In this document: one piece after another, positions 8,998-17,800 of the stretch
How positions within the stretch are numbered: the stretch's first letter is position 1
Layout of the letters: each line of letters begins with the position of its first letter
NCBI GenBank assembly: GCA_013416795.1
Contig: RQSC01000032.1
Location: 853,566-906,796 of the forward strand
Length of the DNA: 53,231 nt
Source: Prasinococcaceae sp. CCMP 1430
Lineage: Eukaryota; Prasinodermophyta; Palmophyllophyceae; Prasinococcales; Prasinococcaceae
Reading direction: 5' to 3'
Notes under the pieces: generated by a model
Told to the model about the DNA's origin: nothing
What the model saw: the letters and a program-made list of their open reading frames with translations, nothing else
Databases searched by the model: none
Translations under genes and position numbers: made by a program

Positions 8998-11331
8998 ATG
9001 CGCGGTCCAGCCGGTCCTGGCGCTGCGGCGCACTGCTCGCCGCGCTCCTGCTTGCTCGCCGCTTCGCCAGTGCGCGTCGAGGCGCTCGCCACCGCCTCGG
9101 CGGCGGCGAAGTTGGTGGGTGCGCCGCAGTCCTGCGCCATCAGCCTTGTGTTGTGGCGCCGGGGGCGCTGTCCCAAAACCGTCCCCGCGTCGAACCCTTT
9201 TGATTTGATACAGTGCATTCATTTTGACCTTTGGACAGCGCACTCGGGTCAACTTGTAAAGTCGTGGGTCGGTGGGGAGGAGCTGGAGCTGGGGGCAGGA
9301 GGAGGTGGCGGCGGGGGGGCGAAACCGCAGGTGCAGTACGTGCGCATCGCAGCTACAAGTGCGCAGAAGCTGCGCTTCTACAATCACGCAGACCTCGCAG
9401 CGCTCGTCGCGCTGCACACTCGCGAGAAGCTCGGGGTCGCAGCCGAAAATTCCGCCCTCAGGGCCGCGCTAACCAAGGCGCTTGAGTATCTACCGGAGGA
9501 CGCGGCGCTCGATGAGGAGGAGCGCCAGGCGCTCATACCGCCCACGGCCGAGGAGAGCGAGCTCGCTGCGATCAACGAGGCCGACGACGGCGCAAACCGC
9601 GTCCTTCTACTTGCCGCGAATGCCGAGATCCAGCGGCTGCGAGCGCTGGCAGAAAAGCAGGCGCTCATGGCGGCGCGAGAAAGCGCATCGCAGGCGGCAC
9701 CCACGCAAACGCCCGCGCCCGCTGAGTCGGGAGGCGTGGCAAACGGCGGGCATGACGTGGCAAGTGAGGGCGGCCAAGACACACCAGACGAGAGCTCTGA
9801 CGTGACAGAGGACGGCCGCACGGTCGGAGGCGCTGCTGACGCGGAACAGTCGCGCCAGGAGCCGTCGGGCGGCAGCGACGATGTTGGTGGAACGGGTGGA
9901 GGGGCGACGATCGCGTGCTTGGAGGCGCGGCTGGAGGAGCTCGAGCGGCAGCTCACGTCAGAGAAGGAGGCCAAGCTACAGCTAGCATCCGCAGTAGCCG
10001 TCGCCGAGGACGGGCAGCATCGCGCCGAGGAGGCGGCATTGCTCGCCCAGCAAAAGATGCGCGAGAGCGAGGAGGCGGCGGAGGTCGAGCGCCAGGCGCG
10101 CAAGGACGCCGTGGACGAGAAAGAGGCACTTCACAAGGAGAAACTCGAGCTCGCGGAGGAAGTCAAATCGCTGACGCCGATAGCCGACAAGGTAGCGAAG
10201 GTGGAGGCCTCTCTGGCATCGTCACGTGAGGCTGCCGAACGCGCACGGCAGGATCGGGACGTGTGCCAACGCAGGCTGGCCGAGCTTGGGCCCGCTGCTG
10301 ATGCTGCCGGGCGCGTTGAACAGCTCTTCGCCAAATCGAAGGAGGCGACGCTAAAAGCCAAGGAGCAACGCGACAAGGCACGCGAGGAGGCGCGTGCCGC
10401 CAAGTCGGAAATGGAGAAGGAGAGAAAGCGCGCCCTCGCTGCCGAAGCCGCCCACGCTGCCCTCGTGGCGCGCCTCGCCGAGGGCCTCAGCGATGCGGCT
10501 GACGCGAGCGAGTCAATTGCGGCGGAGCAGGAGAAGGCAGCGGCGGCTCGCCAGGCCGCATCCCTGGCAATAGCCGAGAGGGATGCCGCCCTTCAGGAGG
10601 GCCATGCGATTCGCGACGAGCGCGACGCGCTATTGGAAGAGCTGCGCGATTTGCAGAGGGACCGCGAATCGCTCGGCACGCTGCGAGAGCGTCTCCAGGA
10701 GGCAGCGCGGCAGCGCGATGCGGCCGAGGCGAGCGCGATGGAAGCCACGCGCCGCGCAGCGGCTGCCGACGTCGCACTCTCCGCCGCTCGCGACCACACC
10801 GCGGCAGCGGACGCCGAGCTCGCGTCCGAGCGACGGCGTCGCGCTGAGATCGAGGCAGAGCTGGCGACCTCAGCGGAGCGCATCAAGGCTGCCACCGACG
10901 CGGCCGTCGTTGCTGACACGGCCAGGCTGGAGGTTGAGGCAAACCTCGAGACCGCGCGCGCGAGCGAGCGCCGTGCGCTGCTGAAGGCCGCAGCCGCGGA
11001 CGAGAAGGACCGCGACGACGAGGAGGCTGTGCGTTCGCTCGCGGCCGCGGACTCGCGCGCGGCACAGGCTGAGGGCAAGGCCTTGGAGGCGTCGCTGCGC
11101 GTTACTGAACTAGAGAACCGCGTGCGCGCCCTGACCTCCGAGCTGCGCGAGTCAAGGGCTGACGCCGACGCCGCCAAAAGTGAGGCCGACGCTGCCAATG
11201 CACGCGTGCGTGAGGCTGCTAGCTCGAGGCCAACGGGTCTAGCTGCCGAGGGTCAAAGGCGCGCACCCATGGATGGTGTCGACCTCGTCTACCTGCGGAA
11301 TACACTGCTGAGATTCCTTGAGTTCGAGACG
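8998..11331 (+). CDS. Golgin-like coiled-coil protein, GRIP domain cut off (3' partial)
   Basis: Long coiled-coil protein ending in DLVYLRNTLLRFLEFE, which matches the start of a GRIP domain, the C-terminal module that binds Arl1 GTPase on the trans-Golgi. The heptad-rich region (Glu/Ala/Arg/Lys) runs from about 9900 to 11220 without proline. The GRIP domain is interrupted after about 20 residues by the ambiguous base at 11332, where the frame changes into an unrelated protein, so the 3' end is missing. ATG 8998 opens the frame, but the first about 110 codons include AT-rich DNA and a TGTAA at 9255-9259 that may belong to the preceding gene's 3' end. Protein-like sequence starts near 9365 (AQKLRFYNHADLAALVAL), preceded by a possible acceptor, so the true start is uncertain. 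The 9700-9900 stretch is acidic and disordered. Confidence 0.8.
9255..9259 (+). terminator. Candidate TGTAA polyadenylation signal
   Basis: TGTAA lies 376 bp after the stop of the 7062-8879 gene, in AT-richer DNA that the golgin frame nominally runs through. If functional, it places the golgin start downstream of it. Confidence 0.3.
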
Positions 11332-11332
11332 N
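11332..11332. other. Single ambiguous base (N) at a gene-gene junction
   Basis: The sequence reads gagacgNggcgagc. Upstream is the golgin GRIP domain in frame 1; downstream an exportin C-terminus continues in frame 2. Both proteins are broken exactly here, which suggests a contig join or collapsed gap rather than a miscalled base. Confidence 0.85.
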
Positions 11333-12529
11333 GGCGAGCGCGCCGCGCAGCTGCCGCCCGCCATGGAGCGCTGCTCGCGCGCTCTGGAGGCACTGCGCGG
11401 CGCCGGGCGCGCGGCGGCGCCGGGGCCCTCGCAGGCGGCGGCCTTTGGCTGCTTCGCGCAGAGCGCAGAGGCGCTGTTGGCGCTGCTGCGCGAGCACCGC
11501 CGCGCGCAGCCCCAGATGACGGCGCTGCTGCTCAAGACCATCGAGGAGACGGTCGACGCGCACGCCTCGAGCCTTGAGCCGCCGCAGCTCGAGCAGATGG
11601 TGCGCTTCGTGCAGGAGACGCTCACGGCGTACATGGGCGGCGAGCGCACGCTCGCCGACGGCGCGGCGGCCGGCGAGGGCGGCCGCCTGCACGCCGAGGC
11701 CAACGCGGAGGCCTACCGCGAGCTCAAGTCGCTGCTGCGCACGCTGTCGCACCTGTCGGCGCGCGACCTGACCAACGGCGGCAGCGAGTCGTGCGCCGGC
11801 GTGGCGCGGACGGTCTTCTTCGGCATCAACATGTTGCTGCCGCGCATCTCGTCGGAGCTGCTTGCCTTTCCCAAGCTCTGCCAGGCGTACTTCACGCTGC
11901 TGAGCTTCGCCTTCGAGGTGTACCCCGCGCACGTGTGCGCGCTGCCCCTCGAGTGCTTCGGCGCCCTCGCGGGGACCCTCGAGTACGGGCTGGGCCACGC
12001 GAACAGGCAGGTGTCCCATGCGACGCTGCAGGCCGTGGGCTCGCTCGCGCTCGTGCAGTGCGCCGCGCGCGGCGTCGTGGGCGTGAGCGTGGAGGGCGTG
12101 GCGAGCGGGCGGTCGCAGGGGCTGCCGCCGGCCGCGTCGGCCGACGGCAGGCCGCTGCTGGCGCACTTCCTGCGCGCGCTGGTGGGGCGGCTGCTGGGCG
12201 TTGCGAGTCGAGGGGCTGCTGCTGCCACCCCTCAAGGGGGGGGCGAGTCGGTGGGCTCGGCCGAGGCGGAGCGCGACTTCGCCGAGTGCGCGTCGGACGC
12301 CATGCTGGCGCTCGTGCTCGCCGAGCAGGCCGCCTTCGGGGAGCTGTGCGAGGAGCTCGTCGCGCGTGCGCCGGACGAGGGCGGGCGGGCGCGCGCGAGC
12401 GCGGCGATGCGCGAGCTCGGCAGCGGCGTGGACGGCTCGCTGAGCAGGGGGGCGAAGCGCGCGTTCTCGGCGAAGCTGAAGGCGTGGGTGGTGGAGCTGC
12501 ACGCCTGCGGGGCCGGGTCGGTTCTGTGA
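11333..12529 (+). CDS. Exportin-4/7-like protein, C-terminal part (5' partial)
   Basis: C-terminal about 399 residues of an importin-beta-superfamily nuclear export receptor. The segment ARTVFFGINMLLPRISSELL, then FPKLCQAYFTLLSFAFEVYP, PAHVCALP and a later ALVLAEQAAFGELCEELV block match the conserved C-terminal HEAT repeats of exportin-4 and the related exportin-7/RanBP17; the two are hard to separate by eye. It would carry cargo out of the nucleus with RanGTP. The N-terminal two thirds, including the Ran-binding CRIME region, are absent because the frame begins at the N at 11332. The stop is TGA at 12527-12529. No intron is needed in the visible part. Confidence 0.8.
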   Translation, partial: GERAAQLPPAMERCSRALEALRGAGRAAAPGPSQAAAFGCFAQSAEALLALLREHRRAQPQMTALLLKTIEETVDAHASSLEPPQLEQMVRFVQETLTAYMGGERTLADGAAAGEGGRLHAEANAEAYRELKSLLRTLSHLSARDLTNGGSESCAGVARTVFFGINMLLPRISSELLAFPKLCQAYFTLLSFAFEVYPAHVCALPLECFGALAGTLEYGLGHANRQVSHATLQAVGSLALVQCAARGVVGVSVEGVASGRSQGLPPAASADGRPLLAHFLRALVGRLLGVASRGAAAATPQGGGESVGSAEAERDFAECASDAMLALVLAEQAAFGELCEELVARAPDEGGRARASAAMRELGSGVDGSLSRGAKRAFSAKLKAWVVELHACGAGSVL

Positions 12530-12802
12530 GTGAGCTCCGCTGAGGGCGAGCGCGCGCCCTCTACGCGCTGGGGGATGGACCCGTCCGGGCTGTCCTCGGG
12601 ACGAAGGCGCTGCGGTGCCGGTGGCGGGGGTGGTGCGGCCGCGGCGCGTTTCGGGACGGTGTACAATACAATGCAATATAACACCGCCGGTCCGTCCACT
12701 GCGCGCGGCGACGGCCTGAGCACGTCCGACGACGACGTGGGCGCGTTTTTGTTGTTGTGATTGCTGCTGCTGCTGCTGCTGCTGGGCGCGCGTTCGGCGG
12801 AG
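12530..12802. other. Convergent 3' spacer with CTG repeat
   Basis: The spacer separates the exportin fragment and the phosphodiesterase gene, which end toward each other. It holds an AT-rich patch (tacaatacaatgcaatata, about 12660-12680) and a CTG repeat at about 12762-12783. No gene is seen. Confidence 0.6.
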
Positions 12803-14060
12803 TCATTGCGCGCGGCCGAGGAAGGCCTTGAGCGCGTCCTCGTTCGCGTTGGCGAGCATGCCCTCGGCCACCTGGTCCGCGTTGAGGCGGTACACCGCCG
12901 TGCTCCAGCTGCCGTCGGCGCCCAGCACGATCTCGCGCCAGCCGGGCATCGACTCGGTGTCCAGCTTGATGCCTTGGGCGTGCTTCAGGTACTGATGGCA
13001 CGAGCTCGGCGCGACGAGCATCATCGCGTTGTCGCCATCGCCGACGCGCTCCTCGAGGGGCGCGTGCAGGTGGCCGCCCACGACGGCCTCGACCGCCGGC
13101 GACTCGGCGAGCAGCGCCTCGAGCGCCGCCGCGCCGTCGCCGTTGAGGCAATGCCCCTCCCACCCGGAGCCGGGCGGCTCCATCGGGTGGTGGAGCACCA
13201 CCACGGCCTTCTCGCCGCGCTCCTCGGCGAGGGCCAGCTCGGCGCGCACCGCCTCCACCTCCGCGAGCCCGAACTCGCCCGACACGGCGCGTCCCTCCTC
13301 GTTGCCGTGCGACGAGGGCACCGTGCTGTCGAGCAGCAGGCAGCGCCAGCCGGGGCGCAGCGCCACGCTGCGCATGCGCGCGCTCGTCGCGCTCGGCCCC
13401 GAGGCGTCCGCGGCGGGCGTGTCCGGGCCCACCCAACCGGCGTCCGCGAACCTGAGCGAGCAGCGGCGATCCACGGCGTCAGCGGGGCGGGGGGAGAAAG
13501 GGGCGGGGAAGGCGCTCGTCTCGGGGCTCCAAAGAACGGCGGGGCGCATCATGATGGGCGAGAGGCGCGCGGAGGGGAGTGCTGGACGCAGGAGCGCTGG
13601 CGGGCGCGCCTTACCTGCGCTGCATGTAGGCGAGGTTCTTGACGTCGTGGTTGCCGGGCGTGTACATGCGCAGCTGCGTTTTGGAGGGGGGCGCGCCGAA
13701 GGCGTCCTCCACGGCCGAAACGAAGATGTCGTAGCTGCCGTCCGTGTTGTCGTTGGACACGTCGCCCGTGAAGAGCAGCGCGTCGGGCTGGCCGTCCGGC
13801 GCGGTGTGCAGCGCGTGCTCAGCCGCCGCCTTGAGCACCGCGCGCAGCGATGCCATGGGCGCGTAGCCCTTGTTCTCACGCGCGGGGTCGGCGAAGAGGT
13901 GGTTGTCCGTCACCTGTCGCACGAAGGGTTTGGGTCGCGCGTGCGCCCGGGAGGTCAGCGCGGGAGGCGGGGAGCTTCTCTCTGGAATAGTCGATCTTGG
14001 CACCCGCCACGCGGCGCGCATGTCGCGGCGCGCCGCGCGCGCTGTGGCGCCGCACCTCAT
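12803..14060 (-). CDS. CpdA-like class III cyclic-nucleotide phosphodiesterase
   Basis: Calcineurin-like metallophosphoesterase of the bacterial CpdA (3',5'-cAMP phosphodiesterase) type. Two exons: 14060-13615 and 13451-12803, joined across a 163-bp intron (donor CAG|GTAAGG, acceptor CTCAG) that splits an Arg codon in matching phase. Metal-ligand motifs appear in order: VTDNHLFAD, LLFTGDVSNDNTDGSY, YTPGNHDV, VVLHHP and VVGGHLHAP. The C-terminal GWREIVLGADGSWSTAVYRL block is typical of CpdA rather than generic phosphoesterases, as is LLLDSTVPSSHGNEEG. ATG 14060 lies 9 nt from a telo-box. The first about 50 residues are basic and not CpdA-like: they may be a targeting sequence or contain a small intron ending at CGACAG|GTGACG. 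The domain looks complete, so it should hydrolyse a cyclic nucleotide. Confidence 0.85.
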
Positions 14061-14068
14061 TTAGGGAT

Positions 14069-14077
14069 TTAGGGTTT
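14069..14077 (-). promoter_or_regulatory. Telo-box upstream of the CpdA-like gene
   Basis: TTAGGGTTT on the plus strand (AAACCCTAA on the gene's strand), preceded by a second TTAGGGA half, sits just before ATG 14060. Position suggests a promoter or 5' UTR element. Confidence 0.5.
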
Positions 14078-14190
14078 GCAAAAAAAAAAGCAAAAAATGC
14101 ATCGCTGCTCTGCACATAATACATACAGTACATCTTGGAAAAGGTATAGCATGCCCACGGGCGACTCCGCATTGGAGTCAAAAAATTGGG

Positions 14191-14195
14191 CAAAA
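14191..14195 (-). terminator. Pol III T-run terminator of the tRNA
   Basis: A TTTTT run on the minus strand begins 7 nt after the tRNA 3' end, with a further T6 run beyond it. This is the usual RNA polymerase III stop. Confidence 0.8.
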
Positions 14196-14201
14196 AGTAA
14201 T

Positions 14202-14274
14202 CGACCACGCCGGGACTCGAACCCGGAATCCCCGCCTTCGGAGAGCGATGCCTTATCCATTAGGCCACGCGGTC
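14202..14274 (-). tRNA. tRNA-Arg(CCG)
   Basis: A 73-nt cloverleaf folds on the minus strand. The acceptor stem GACCGCG pairs with CGTGGTC (one G-T). The D arm is GCCT...AGGC. The anticodon stem TCGCT pairs with GGCGG and its loop CTCCGAA gives anticodon CCG. The variable loop is GGATT, the T arm is CCGGG-TTCGAGT-CCCGG and the discriminator is G. The anticodon reads CGG (Arg), a frequent codon in this GC-rich genome. There is no intron and no encoded CCA. The internal box A and box B promoter elements are intact. Confidence 0.95.
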
Positions 14275-14881
14275 TGCATAGTTTGGGTTCGAAAATTTTG
14301 TGAATAAGAAAGTAACGCATATTGGGGTTTGGGGCGGAGGGTTCGGAGCGCGCGCGCTCGCCCACGCGCGCAGATTCAAAGCCACGCGCCGCTACAGGTG
14401 GCGGCGACGCCGGCGCCAGACGCCGCGCGTGGCCCGCTGCCGCACGCGGGTGCGCCAGCCTCGCGCCTGCTCGCGCGCCCAAGCTCGCGCGCGGTCAGCC
14501 CCTCCACCCCGCGCCCCACCCCACCCCACCCCGCTCCCCGGCCGCGGCGGCCGCCGGCGCGCGGCGGCGCCCGGGGCCAGGGTCGCTCGAGGAAGGGGGG
14601 AACGACAACGGCGACGGGCAACGGCAACGACAGCACGGCAGGCAGCAGGCACAACTGACGGGCGCGACGGGGCACCGCAGCCCGCCCGCCAGCCAGCCAG
14701 CCGGCCGACCAGCCAGCCAGCCAGCCAGCCTGCCTGCCAGCCGGCGCCCTCGAGCGCACTCCCAGGACCCCGGTCGTCCGATGGCGCGGCGCCTGCGCCC
14801 GCAGAGCGGCCCTGTGTGAGGGGGGCGCCCCCCTCCCACCCACCCAGCGCCCCGCGCCCCGCGGCGGCGCGGCCGTCCGCG

Positions 14882-17800
14882 ATGGGGCTGGGGCGCCCGG
14901 CGCAGCAGAGCGCCGCCGGCGGGCGGGCGCGCGCACCCCTGTGGCGGCGCCTCCAACGCGCGTCGCTCTTCCTTCCCCCCACACACAGAAATGCGACCGC
15001 CGCCGTCTCGCGCCTGTCCGTCCGGAGCCTACTCCTGCCCTTTGCTTCTACCCCCCTCCTCCTCCTCCTCCTCTTCCTCCTCCTCCTCTTCGTGGCGACC
15101 GCGTCGGCCTCCCCCTCACACGCGCCCATAGCCGTGGACACGCACATCCTCGAAGAGACCCCTTCCGGCCTGCCGCTGCCTGCGGGCAAGACCATCCCAG
15201 CCACGCCGGGCGCGCTGGACGAGCTGGGGCTGATTGTGGACGGCTCCCCATCCGCCATCCGCCGCGCGACGTTCGCGTTCTACGCCACCGTCGACGGCAC
15301 GCGCTGCGCCGAGGCGACGACCGCCGGCTACGCGTGCGCGTTCGAGTGCCAGCTGGACTTCGCGGGGTACCAGCCTTGCGATCCGTCGAACACCTCCTTC
15401 GATCGCCTCGACGACGGCGAGCACGCGTTCTACGTGCGCGCGGCGGTGACGCACCCGGACGGCGTCACCGTCACGACCGACGCCTCGCCCGCGTACTACT
15501 ACTGGACGGTGTACAGCCACGTCGAGACCGCCATACCCGCCCACCCGGACACGTACGTCGCCGAGGGGCCGTTCGAGTTCGGCTTCGAGTGCAACAAGCC
15601 CAACGCGAGCTTCGAGGTGCAGCTCGACGCGCAGACGAGCTGGACCGCGCTGGACGAGCGGGTGGGCGAGTACTCGGTCGCGGACGGCGCGCTCGGCGAG
15701 GGCGCGCACACGCTGCGCGCGCGCTGCGTCGTGCACGACCACACCGTATCGCCGGGCGGCCTCTTCAAGGACGCGTCGCCCGCCGCGCACTCCTTCATCG
15801 TAGACCGCACCGACCCGCAGCTCGAAATCACCGGCGGGCCCGCGCACGGCTCGAGCGCGCTGCTCAACTTCACCACGCTCGCCATCTCTGCGGTGGATCT
15901 CGCGCCCTCCGGCGGCCCGAGCGGCGCCAGCGGCGTCGCGCGGGTCGAGTGCAGGCTCTCCAAGGACGACCCCACCGACGCCAGCGCACCCGCGCTCCTC
16001 CTCCCGTCGCCGCCGCTGCACGACTGGGAGACCTGCTCGCTGCCCTACCACGCCGTCGGCCTCCTCAGCGCCGGATCGGGCAACCTGACCTTCGCGGCGC
16101 GCGCGGTGGACAGGGCGGGCAACGTGGGCCCCACAGCGCGGCGCACGTTCTTCCAGAACTTCGACCTCCCCGCGCCTCCGCGCGTGTCGGGCCTCGCGCA
16201 CGCCGCCAACGTGACGACGCTCGAGGACCAGCTCACCCGCGCGTCGGACCTCGTCATCACGCCGGGCCGCGACCCCGCCAACGCCCACGGCTTCGCCGTG
16301 AGCGACGTCGTGGGCGGCGAGCTCTTCCTGTCGGACGGCAGCACGCAGCTGTCGGGCGGCGCGAGCGTCACCCTGGAGGAGGGCGCGGCCGGCCTCAGAT
16401 TCAGGCCGCGGCGCGACAGCTTCTCGGGCGACGCGCGCGGCTCGGCCTTCTCCTTCGACGTGCGCGGCGTCACGGACGACGGCGAGCAGGGCGCCGCGAT
16501 GCGCGTGACCATCCACGTCGTCTCGGTCCAAGACCCGCTCTCCTTCGCCGAGCCGCGGCAGTACTTCGCCCTGGAGCAGATCCTCAGCACGGACGCCGAC
16601 TTCATGGACGAGGGCACGGGCGTGCTTGAGCTCCTCAGGTACGGCGTCGCCTTCGCGAGCGCGGACAACCTCGGCATGGCCATCGTCGGCGTGGACGACT
16701 CCCTGGGCGAGTGGCAGTACAGGGTCGGGGGGATGTACGACGACTGGGTGGGCGTGCCCGAGGTCACCCCCAACCGCGCGCTGCTGCTGGCGGCGGACGG
16801 CGCCACGCGCCTGCGCTTCCAGCCCTCGCGGCGGAAGTGCAGGCTGGTGCCCGAGGCCCAGACGGCCTCGGTGACCTTCCACCTATGGGACAGGACCGAC
16901 GGCTTCGCGAGCGGGAGCTTCATCGTGAACACCGCCGAGTACGACGCCGAGGAGTACAACGCCTCCGCGCTGGTGCCATACGAAGACGAGGACGGCAACG
17001 AGGTCGACGAGCTCTTCTACGTGGACCCCGCGCTCGCCACCGGGGCGCACGGCGACGGCGCGGGGCCGTACACGGCCGCCACGGGCGTCGCGAACGTCCG
17101 CGTCGGCGGGCTCGACGCCGCCGCCACCAGACGGTCGGACTTCGAGGGCTCGGCGCGCGAGGCCCGGGCGGTGGCGGCGGCCGCGGGGTGCCCGCCGGGG
17201 CACGGGGGGGCGCTGGCCATCTCCGCGACGCCGGCGACGGAGACCTACCGGGGGCTGCAGCGCTCGGCGGACACGCGCGTCAGCCTGCAGCCGCCAGGCT
17301 ACCTGCTGCCGGACATGAGCCCGCCGTGGACGCTCGAGGTCTGGGTGAGGCGCACCGCGGCGCTCACCACGAACGTGCTCACCGCCTCCGCCCTCGGCGA
17401 GCGCCACATCGACCTCGAGGCCGCGCCCGGCACGGGCTCGCCCGGCTTCCACGTCGACGGGACCACGTACTCGTTCGACGAGTACGAGCTCCCACTGAGC
17501 CGCTGGGCGCACCTCGCCTTCGTCGCCAGCGTGGATGGCGCCGCCGGTCCGGCGCGGACGCTTTTGTACGCCGACCTCGAGCTCGTGGGCGAGGTGAACA
17601 GGACCCTGCACCTGCCGCTCGCGTCCCTCGGTGCCGCAAACATGACCTCCGCGTTCGAGGTCGACGACGTGCGCGTGTGGTCCGAGGCGCGGACGGCGGT
17701 CGAGCTCGACGCGTACTACGACGCGCGGCTGGATGGCGAGGTGCGCGCGCGCGCCCCAAGCCGGCCTCGCCCCGGCGCGTCTCTCGTCACGCGCCACGCA

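Noticed and set aside
11219-12676. 485-codon minus-strand open frame
   Set aside because: Antisense to the exportin C-terminus, whose sense translation has clear family motifs.
15116-16882. 588-codon minus-strand open frame
   Set aside because: Antisense to the giant TIG/LamG gene; Arg/Val/Glu-rich shadow typical of high-GC coding DNA.
16711-17740. Plus frame 1 before the first TIG-gene intron
   Set aside because: Frame 2 carries the LamG and Ig-like coding here; frame 1 becomes coding only after the acceptor at 17931.
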